Both the position numbers and the translations under genes were made by a program. Below are positions 1-4,723 of a DNA stretch of 5,779 nucleotides, piece after piece; position 1 is the stretch's first letter; every line of letters begins with the position of its first letter. The DNA is taken from assembly GCA_012512055.1 (NCBI GenBank), contig JAAZEW010000120.1, positions 1 through 5,779 on the forward strand, given 5' to 3'. Source of the DNA: Bacillota bacterium. Lineage in GTDB: Bacteria; Bacillota_G; SHA-98; UBA4971. The notes beneath the pieces were generated by a model that did no database searches, was not told the DNA's origin, and saw only the letters and a list, made by a program, of their open reading frames with translations.

Positions 1-223
1 CTTTAATCTGATGGCGGGCAAGAGAGCTTTCCCCTTTAGTGAAATAGATGAAGTAATTGCGATTGCCTGCCAAGACTGATTGATGAATACTATCTGCCAT
101 ACCGATGGTTTCATCGTCGGGGTGGGGCAAGTACCAGATCACAGTGGCTTGGGCGTAAGCGGAGGCAGGGATCATAGTGAGGAATCCCATAATTAAAATG
201 AGGTTCCTCAGGCGCTTAGCCAC
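1..223 (-). CDS. Exported PIG-L/LmbE-family deacetylase, N-terminal part (runs off the left edge)
   Basis: The 74 codons visible encode a likely zinc-dependent N-acetyl sugar deacetylase (PIG-L/LmbE fold), acting outside the cytoplasm. Residues 1-24 form a signal peptide: a basic start (AKRLR), a hydrophobic core, and a signal peptidase I site SAYA before Q25. Straight after comes the family's first metal motif, PHPDDE, at residues 33-38; by family knowledge His34 and Asp37 would bind zinc and Asp36 act as general base. The distal metal-binding His lies beyond the edge. I chose the GTG at 223-221 because it gives the full signal peptide with its positive charges, has a GGGAGGA ribosome site at a normal distance, and overlaps the patatin stop by one base (TAGTG). 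An internal ATG at codon 12 would destroy the signal peptide. The overlap implies translation coupled to the upstream lipase gene. Substrate is unknown; a GlcNAc-containing glycolipid or wall sugar is a guess. Confidence 0.88.
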   Translation of the reverse strand, partial: MAKRLRNLILIMGFLTMIPASAYAQATVIWYLPHPDDETIGMADSIHQSVLAGNRNYFIYFTKGESSLARHQIK

Positions 224-1842
224 TAGAAACTTCCTCCCTTGATTTTAAATATCCAGAAGCTATCGCTCTCTCCCCAAACCCTATAGCCCACGCCGGCCTC
301 GATCGGGTATAGTCCAAACACTTTCAATTCGCTACCAAGTCCTAGCTCAAAGGACAGTTGGCTATTCCATTCTTCTATTGGTGTAGTCAACTCGACCCCT
401 CCGTAGGCATAGGGACGAATCAATGCCACCTCCAGCGCAGAACGGGGTTCATCAAAGGGAAACAGCTTTACGATAGGGTTCAAGGTGGCCAGTAATGGTG
501 TGGTCGGAGTCCGCATTTTTGTTAGTTTGGCTGCTAAATCGAGGTTTAGATGATCTAAATCGAGCAACTTTTTATAAGAACTTGAGAGCTGCCATTGAGT
601 CGCGCCCCGGCTAAGGTAAACTCCGGCTATACCCAGTTTTTCGGTTACAGGGAGGGCAAATTCCACGCCCCAGGTAGTAACGGGTAGACTTGGAGACTTA
701 CGTATAAATGCCCCGACATGCCCTACGTGTTGTTTAGACCATTCCAGGAAAGCTTCGTGGCCACCATTTATGTTATTAAGGCCATAACGATAGCCCAGGT
801 TAAACCAAGATAACGGGCCGTGACCGATTTTAAAACCAATTTGGGAAAACTCCCCTAAGGGATCAAGGGTAATCTCAGGGACAATCCGTAACGGCCGAGG
901 TAGATTAATGGCTTGGGTCACTGCCCGTTCAGTGATAGAGGCAACTTCATAGCCTGAAAAGCCCTTTTGGGCGTATGGGACAAACCAAAAAGACGGGTCT
1001 TTAGCTAAAATAGCTGCTTTAATTTGATCCATATAGGCTAGCCCGGCTAAGTATCCTTCTTCAATAAAGAACTCAATCTTTTGGTAATCCATGTAAGAGT
1101 CATACTTTACCTCGGGGACGATAACTACATCTGCCATGCTAATATTGGATTGCACGTATCCGTCAATCATAAACCACATGGAAAGCTGGATATTAGTGAG
1201 CACGTCATCGTAGTTGATCTTCTTTAATTCCTTTTTTACATCTACTGCAATGATGACATTTGCACCTTGATCCTTGGCTACATTGACCGGAACTGCGTTT
1301 TTCATGCCACCATCAACGTAATAGTTACCGTTGATTAAAACCGGCGGGAAAAGGGCAGGGATAGACATGCTCGCCTGGACTCCGATGCTGACCAAACCGT
1401 CATTTAGCGCTACCTCTTCGCCTGTTCGCACATTAGTTATGACTGAATAGAATGGGATGTCCAATTGATCGAAGGTTTTGTGGTTGAGTAGTGTATCCAA
1501 ATAGTGCTGTAAGCGAGTAGAATCGATGAAACCCCCTTTGGGGGGAATGGTTAGGTCCACAAGTGCAGCGGTGTCTAGGGTAGCGAGAATTTGCCGCATG
1601 TTGTCTACGGAATATCCGGCAGCATAAAGACTCGAGACGATACTGCCCATACTAGTACCCACCAAGAGATCGATGGGCACCCCATTTTCCTCTAAGGCTT
1701 GAATTAGCCCAATATGGCTAAAGCCTCGGGCTGCACCGCCCCCTAGCACTACGCCTACTTGTAGGGCTGCCTCAGAGGAAGCCGAAAAGGTGAGTATGAA
1801 AATAACTACCAATAGTATTTTGACACCAAGTCTCTTGGGCAT
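223..1842 (-). CDS. Exported patatin-like phospholipase with a beta-rich, barrel-like C-terminal domain
   Basis: A 539-residue serine acyl hydrolase of the patatin/RssA family, likely cleaving acyl esters of membrane lipids outside the cytoplasm. A signal peptide covers residues 1-26 (basic MPKR, hydrophobic core, cleavage after SSEAA). The catalytic domain follows at about 28-300: glycine-rich oxyanion loop GGGAARG at 34-40, nucleophile elbow GTSMG at 62-66 with Ser64, and the dyad Asp in DGG at 177-179. Stand-alone RssA-type enzymes stop near 300 residues; this one has about 220 more (about 320-539), made of alternating polar/hydrophobic segments, rich in Gly and aromatics, with the chain ending in Phe. 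That resembles an outer-membrane barrel, as in the patatin-barrel protein PlpD, but I see no clear POTRA domain. The start ATG has AGGAAGGA seven bases upstream. The gene overlaps the PIG-L gene by one base. The catalytic call is secure; the nature of the tail is inference. Confidence 0.93.
   Translation of the reverse strand: MPKRLGVKILLVVIFILTFSASSEAALQVGVVLGGGAARGFSHIGLIQALEENGVPIDLLVGTSMGSIVSSLYAAGYSVDNMRQILATLDTAALVDLTIPPKGGFIDSTRLQHYLDTLLNHKTFDQLDIPFYSVITNVRTGEEVALNDGLVSIGVQASMSIPALFPPVLINGNYYVDGGMKNAVPVNVAKDQGANVIIAVDVKKELKKINYDDVLTNIQLSMWFMIDGYVQSNISMADVVIVPEVKYDSYMDYQKIEFFIEEGYLAGLAYMDQIKAAILAKDPSFWFVPYAQKGFSGYEVASITERAVTQAINLPRPLRIVPEITLDPLGEFSQIGFKIGHGPLSWFNLGYRYGLNNINGGHEAFLEWSKQHVGHVGAFIRKSPSLPVTTWGVEFALPVTEKLGIAGVYLSRGATQWQLSSSYKKLLDLDHLNLDLAAKLTKMRTPTTPLLATLNPIVKLFPFDEPRSALEVALIRPYAYGGVELTTPIEEWNSQLSFELGLGSELKVFGLYPIEAGVGYRVWGESDSFWIFKIKGGSF
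232..238 (-). promoter_or_regulatory. Ribosome binding site that decides the GTG start of the PIG-L gene
   Basis: On the minus strand GGGAGGA lies inside the last codons of the patatin gene and ends eight bases before the GTG at 223-221. It is a near-perfect Shine-Dalgarno match. It supports the GTG start and means the PIG-L gene can be initiated by ribosomes that have just finished the patatin gene. Confidence 0.7.
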
Positions 1843-1849
1843 TCATAAT

Positions 1850-1857
1850 CCTTCCTC
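1850..1857 (-). promoter_or_regulatory. Ribosome binding site of the patatin gene
   Basis: On the minus strand GAGGAAGG sits seven bases before the ATG at 1842-1840. A second ATG four bases further upstream (1846-1844) is in another frame and too close to the site, so the ATG at 1842 is preferred. Confidence 0.6.
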
Positions 1858-1881
1858 AATAGGCATTTTCTCTCTCACTTC

Positions 1882-1901
1882 GGGAAAATATCACTTTTCC
1901 C
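1882..1901. promoter_or_regulatory. Perfect inverted repeat upstream of the patatin/PIG-L operon, possible operator
   Basis: GGGAAAA and TTTTCCC form perfect 7-base arms around a 6-base centre (tatcac on the plus strand). The repeat lies 40-59 bases upstream of the patatin start and overlaps the only AT-rich block there that could serve as a -10 region (GATATT on the minus strand). I see no convincing -35. Position and symmetry suit a dimeric repressor site. No run of T follows, so it is not an intrinsic terminator. Confidence 0.4.
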
Positions 1902-2021
1902 TTCCAGTTAGAAATATTTAGCGAATCTTTCGTTGGATATAGTGGAGCGCCTGGGGACTCTCCTGGTAGATTACCTTGATGCATACATAAGACACCCCTA
2001 CGCCAGGGCTGTGACCGGAAA

Positions 2022-2039
2022 GACATTTGACATTTGTCA
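2022..2039. repeat. Tandem GACATTT heptamer overlapping a short inverted repeat
   Basis: GACATTT occurs twice in direct tandem (2022-2028 and 2029-2035). It overlaps TGACA-tt-TGTCA at 2028-2039, a 5-2-5 inverted repeat. Such a cluster can be a regulator site, but it lies about 185 bases from the nearest start codon, and repeats this short also arise by chance. Function unknown. Confidence 0.25.
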
Positions 2040-2119
2040 TAATCGGCAAAATCCGTACTAAACAGTGGACTATCCTTGCTGACGACCGAATGGTAGCCAA
2101 TGATATGGCCTAAAGTGGG

Positions 2120-3748
2120 CTATTCGCAAGCAGGAGAAGAACTGATTCTCTCCAGCCTTTTGTTTATGGTATCGATATCAAAGGCTTTCGGTTCAAAGTC
2201 CTCGCCCAACCATTCGACACTCTCGTCGTGCATTTCGGAATCGGGGTCAGCAAGCGCCTCAAGATGGGCGTAATACCCGTGAATGCCACCGCTGTCCTCG
2301 AGTGGGGCGGCTTGTCTACCTCCTGTGCATATTGGGTAGCGCATTTTTTCATCGCGGGGAAGGATTTTCTCTACGGCAATCCTATGGACCCAGTTGTCCC
2401 CGAAGTCGTAGACGTACCAAAACTTGCCGTTTGAGGCTGCATGCGCCTGGGCAATGGTCACGTCGAATTCATCAACAAGGCTTTGATTGCCCCATGCGTC
2501 ATCTGAATACACCATACGGCCTATCGCCACATCACTGACATTAAACTCATGCATATGGTAGTCTTCCCAATCCATCACTGCCTGGATAATATCGTGAAGG
2601 TGGGCAAGGGTAAAGTGGCTTGGCACAAGGACTCTACGCCATATGGGCGGACGGGCGCCTTCTAAATCTATTCTCAACTGATACACAGGACCATCGGGAG
2701 TGGCAGGCGCAATGCCTTGAAACGGGTTTTCCCGGGGGGAGGTGTCGTCCTCGGGAGATGCAAATCGCTGCAAAGCCCAGAGAAACGTCTTCCCAAGATC
2801 CGGATCCACTTTGTCCAGAGCGTCTAGCACATGTTGTATGCTATTCGGGGCGTCGCTTCTAATCACAGCTTCTATGAGATCGTTCATACAGTCATAGTTT
2901 TGCGGGTCATGCAATATAGCGATGACCAACGCGGCAATCGCTTTATCAGGATTGTCGAGGTAGTCAAGGTACAGCGTTCCAAGGCTATATGCATCCTCAG
3001 GGGACTCCGAAATATGCTTCAAGGCGGAATTTGCAGCCTTAACTGCATCTTTGACACGCCCAAGCTGGACAAGGGAGATCGCGCGGCCTACATTTATGGC
3101 TGGGTGTTTCTTGTCAAGGAACGAAGCCTTCTGGAAAGCGGAAAGGGACTCTTCCCACTCCTCTATGCAAGCAAAACATCTGCCGATATATACATGCGCC
3201 ATGTAGTCCTGGGGGTTAAGGTCTGTGACTTTCTTGAGGCTATCGATGGCAGCGGGATAATCCTCCATCCCAAAGAAGGCTAAACCTAAGATGCGATAGG
3301 CCATTTCGTTGCCGTCGTCGGCCTTTATTGCCATTTCGGCAGTATTGGCAGCCTCTCTATAGTCTCCCATCATTGAAAACCCGCCGGCTATATTCGTCAA
3401 AATCTCCGAATGATCAGAAGCCGTTGCTCGGGCACGCCTGAGTGCGATACCGGCGGGTTTACGCCTTCCTGACATAGCATAAAACAAGCCTGTTTGCAGC
3501 AGTTCGACGCCATCCGCGGTAATCTGCGCCAACAGCAGGTGGAGTGTATCAATGGCAGATTCTATATCTCCGCCGAAATAGAGAGTGGAAGCGAGACCAA
3601 GCAAGGTTCTGGGATCCGGTGTTTTTTGGGATCCGAGTTGGGCTTCAAATATAGACTTGGCGCGTTCCAGTTGACCACCGGCAATTAGGGAAAAAGTGTT
3701 TTGGACATTATGTTTTGTCTGCTGGTTGACCCTCTTCTTTCGTGCCAT
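2120..3748 (-). CDS. TPR-repeat protein with C-terminal pRiA4b ORF-3-like domain
   Basis: A 542-residue, probably cytoplasmic protein with no signal peptide or membrane segment. Residues about 14-330 are helical tetratricopeptide repeats: pairs with small residues at the usual places, clearest around 115-215 (for example AYRILGLAFFGMEDYPAAID from 150 and AHVYIGRCFACIEEWEESL from 184). A Pro/Asp-rich linker at 331-352 leads to a pRiA4b ORF-3-like domain (Pfam PF07929) at about 355-530. It shows the family marks: YQLRIDLEGARPPIWRRV from 356, a W-D/H-x-HEF segment near 394-402, YDFGDNW at 447-453, C474-TGG and GGIHGY at 487-492, and the closing FDIDTIN from 523. Databases often label the domain IS1096 TnpR-like, but its molecular function is unknown. 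The repeats probably bind a protein partner. The ATG has AGGAG eight bases upstream. The stop at 2120 leaves a gap before the patatin gene, so the two need not share a transcript. Confidence 0.9.
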   Translation of the reverse strand: MARKKRVNQQTKHNVQNTFSLIAGGQLERAKSIFEAQLGSQKTPDPRTLLGLASTLYFGGDIESAIDTLHLLLAQITADGVELLQTGLFYAMSGRRKPAGIALRRARATASDHSEILTNIAGGFSMMGDYREAANTAEMAIKADDGNEMAYRILGLAFFGMEDYPAAIDSLKKVTDLNPQDYMAHVYIGRCFACIEEWEESLSAFQKASFLDKKHPAINVGRAISLVQLGRVKDAVKAANSALKHISESPEDAYSLGTLYLDYLDNPDKAIAALVIAILHDPQNYDCMNDLIEAVIRSDAPNSIQHVLDALDKVDPDLGKTFLWALQRFASPEDDTSPRENPFQGIAPATPDGPVYQLRIDLEGARPPIWRRVLVPSHFTLAHLHDIIQAVMDWEDYHMHEFNVSDVAIGRMVYSDDAWGNQSLVDEFDVTIAQAHAASNGKFWYVYDFGDNWVHRIAVEKILPRDEKMRYPICTGGRQAAPLEDSGGIHGYYAHLEALADPDSEMHDESVEWLGEDFEPKAFDIDTINKRLERISSSPACE

Positions 3749-3756
3749 GTATCATT

Positions 3757-3761
3757 CTCCT
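3757..3761 (-). promoter_or_regulatory. Ribosome binding site of the TPR-pRiA4b gene
   Basis: AGGAG on the minus strand, eight bases before the ATG at 3748-3746. It confirms the start. Confidence 0.6.
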
Positions 3762-3772
3762 AACTTGTGCAT

Positions 3773-3785
3773 CCTATCGGATAGG
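3773..3785. promoter_or_regulatory. Perfect 13-base palindrome upstream of the TPR gene
   Basis: CCTATC and GATAGG flank a single central G, 25-37 bases upstream of the TPR start codon. The minus-strand sequence just here (TAGGAT) is a weak -10 candidate, without a good -35 at the right distance. The position suits an operator, or a small leader hairpin just before the ribosome site. Function is inferred from position and symmetry only. Confidence 0.35.
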
Positions 3786-3833
3786 CGCGGAGGCCAAGCC
3801 GACGGCATGGGTTGATATTTCGAGTCATTCCTG

Positions 3834-3858
3834 GGTGCCCAATACTATTTTGGGCATC
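3834..3858 (-). terminator. Hairpin at the end of the nucleotidyltransferase gene
   Basis: TGCCCAA (3836-3842) and TTGGGCA (3850-3856) pair perfectly around a 7-base loop, and the stem extends by a G-U and a G-C pair to 9 pairs (3834-3858). It overlaps the TGA of the restored nucleotidyltransferase frame at 3859-3857. No U-run follows on the minus strand, so it may be a weak terminator or an mRNA-stabilising 3' hairpin that separates this gene from the TPR gene 108 bases on. Confidence 0.4.
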
Positions 3859-4205
3859 AGAAACTTACGGTTTTTCTCTTAGTCAATATGTGCCGCAAGA
3901 AGTTGCCTTCTCGCTGCAACGCATCGGCTATTTCCTCGGGGCTATAAGCTAGGGCCTCAATGGGTTCCATAACCTTCGCCGCGGCTTTACCTAACACTTC
4001 CCACCGGCGCCGGCCAGCCATTTCCGTAAAATCGGGCGGAGATGACCATTAAATCAAAATCACTGTCTTTCCCAGCATTGCCCCTGGCTTGTGAACCAAA
4101 TAGCAGTGCCTTTTCAACGGTGATACCTTGGGCTTCAATAGCCGCGACAAAAGCCCGAATTATTGAGTTGACGTGATCTTCCACCCCTATCCCTACTTTT
4201 GCCAT
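3857..4205 (-). pseudogene. MNT-type minimal nucleotidyltransferase, disrupted by a one-base frameshift
   Basis: A small nucleotidyltransferase of the MNT/KNT-like fold, the kind usually paired with a HEPN protein in toxin-antitoxin modules. From the ATG at 4205 the first frame gives a normal family N-terminus: GSQARG at residues 37-42 and SDFDL at 48-52 with metal-binding Asp49 and Asp51. After Ile55-Ser56 the frame turns to an unrelated tail and stops near 3987. Dropping one base (C at 4037 on the plus strand) restores a family-like second half: PDFTEMAGRRRWEVLGKAA, then PIEALAYSPEEI, ending GNFLRHILTKRKTVSF with TGA at 3859-3857, for 115 residues in all, the usual family size. In the restored frame Glu (PIEAL) stands where the third carboxylate is often Asp. 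The 5' end is uncertain: a promoter lies directly on the ATG, so the in-frame GTG at 4184 (108 residues) may be the true start. A sequencing error is the main alternative to a real mutation. No HEPN gene is recognisable beside it. Confidence 0.8.
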
Positions 4206-4206
4206 G

Positions 4207-4235
4207 ATTATAGCTTACCCATGCTAATTCGTAAA
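4207..4235 (-). promoter_or_regulatory. Sigma-70-type promoter of the nucleotidyltransferase gene
   Basis: On the minus strand TTTACG (4235-4230) and a perfect TATAAT (4212-4207) are 17 bases apart. Only one base separates the TATAAT from the ATG at 4205, so transcription would start near 4200, inside that codon's neighbourhood. The upstream ATG could then not be used, and translation would start at the GTG at 4184, which has GTAGGG as a ribosome site six bases upstream. Confidence 0.55.
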
Positions 4236-4249
4236 GCATACTGAGAGCA

Positions 4250-4438
4250 TTGCACCCTAACGAAGCAATGCAAAAGAATGGCAGGGCGCTTAGCCGGAAG
4301 GATATTCGTGCTGTCAACGTTGTTGTTGGTAAGGAGAGCGTATTCAACCAACGTAAGAGACTGCCTACTATAGAAAGAGCGATTGCCAGAGACGGGGTGA
4401 AGCTGTATGGAATGGATTCCATTGCCTTCAAAGTCTGA
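4250..4438 (+). CDS. Unrecognised 62-codon open frame, possibly a gene remnant
   Basis: The frame begins with TTG and has no good ribosome site; it is open back to 4235, where a TAA precedes it. The product is basic. Its end (LPTIERAIARDGVKLYG from about residue 39) recalls the C-terminal tail of small nucleotidyltransferases, which often close with a Gly-Val-x-x-Tyr motif. That is an impression, not a domain match. It points away from the broken MNT gene. It may be the tail of a decayed gene or a chance frame. Confidence 0.2.
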   Translation: MHPNEAMQKNGRALSRKDIRAVNVVVGKESVFNQRKRLPTIERAIARDGVKLYGMDSIAFKV

Positions 4439-4478
4439 CATACGTGGATATAGGGTTACGGAAAGCTTCTGCTTGTCT

Positions 4479-4507
4479 TTAACAAATGATAAGCTGCGGG
4501 ATATTAT
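4479..4507 (+). promoter_or_regulatory. Sigma-70-type promoter for the small ORF and secreted-protein gene
   Basis: TTAACA (4479-4484) and TATTAT (4502-4507) are separated by exactly 17 bases; each differs from consensus at one position. Transcription would start near 4514, giving a 5' leader of about 27 bases before the ATG at 4541. I see no terminator between here and the secreted-protein gene, so both ORFs probably share this transcript. Confidence 0.6.
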
Positions 4508-4540
4508 GTAGTGAATCATGTAATTGGGCGGTGGAGCTCA

Positions 4541-4699
4541 ATGACAAAGTATAAGAGAAGGGTTTCAGTCATCGATCCGAAGCATGAGTATTTTGGACTG
4601 TGGGTCAAAGAAGACTCCAATACCCAACAAGATATTAGCAAATTTAGATTATTGTGGAATGCGTGTCCATTGGGGCGTATAATGGTGACAGAACGCTGA
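4541..4699 (+). CDS. Small hypothetical protein, 52 residues
   Basis: I do not recognise this protein. It starts MTKYKRRVSVIDPKHEYFGL, is basic at its N-terminus, has one cysteine (CPLGRIM) and shows no signal peptide or membrane segment, so it is probably cytoplasmic. In favour of a real gene: a near-consensus promoter about 34 bases upstream of the ATG, a GGTGGAG ribosome site four bases before it, a protein-like composition, and a stop only 24 bases before the next gene, which has its own ribosome site. A TTG/GTG start at 4511 in the same frame would lie at or before the expected transcription start, so the ATG is preferred. It could instead be a translated leader that affects expression of the secreted protein, or the remains of a longer gene. 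Confidence 0.45.
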   Translation: MTKYKRRVSVIDPKHEYFGLWVKEDSNTQQDISKFRLLWNACPLGRIMVTER

Positions 4700-4708
4700 G
4701 TTCATATT

Positions 4709-4717
4709 GAGGGGGTG
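4709..4717 (+). promoter_or_regulatory. Ribosome binding site of the secreted-protein gene
   Basis: GAGGGGGTG lies six bases before the ATG at 4724-4726, at good strength and spacing. It supports this start, which is also the one that yields a complete signal peptide. Confidence 0.65.
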
Positions 4718-4723
4718 TCGATT

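Larger units (their letters stand above)
1843..2119. other. 277-base intergenic region between the TPR and patatin genes
   Basis: This gap holds the patatin ribosome site, the inverted repeat at 1882-1901 and a tandem heptamer at 2022-2035. I see no convincing gene. A 60-codon minus-strand frame (2100-1918) starts with TTG, has no ribosome site and an unconvincing composition. Plus-strand open frames at 1912-2061 and 2015-2113 read somewhat more like protein but have no good start, and may be a gene remnant. No clear intrinsic terminator follows the TPR gene. Confidence 0.5.
4206..4540. other. Divergent intergenic region between the minus- and plus-strand blocks
   Basis: About 335 bases at lower GC. 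It holds the minus-strand promoter at 4235-4207 and the plus-strand promoter at 4479-4507. Between them is one open plus-strand frame (4250-4438, listed separately) and two overlapping minus-strand frames that I reject. I looked for a HEPN gene upstream of the nucleotidyltransferase and found none. I see no tRNA, att-like repeat or insertion-sequence end. Confidence 0.5.

Noticed and set aside
2027..2057. TTGACA on the plus strand as a promoter -35 box
   Set aside because: No -10-like hexamer at 16-18 bases downstream; CATAAT comes far too soon.
1918..2100. 60-codon minus-strand frame in the intergenic gap
   Set aside because: TTG start, no ribosome site, composition not protein-like, nothing recognised.
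2228..2538. Plus-strand frames opposite the pRiA4b domain
   Set aside because: They mirror a conserved coding region; no start signals or recognisable product.
2831..3283. 150-codon plus-strand frame inside the TPR gene
   Set aside because: Antisense to a clearly real TPR region, with no domain or ribosome site; a shadow of that gene.
2120..3748. Reading the pRiA4b (IS1096 TnpR-like) domain as a mobile element
   Set aside because: The label is historical. There is no transposase, terminal inverted repeat or target-site duplication here.
4135..4519. Two overlapping minus-strand frames upstream of the nucleotidyltransferase, considered as a HEPN partner
   Set aside because: Neither shows the HEPN R-x4-6-H motif in a helical setting, and both lack ribosome sites. 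One overlaps the nucleotidyltransferase start.
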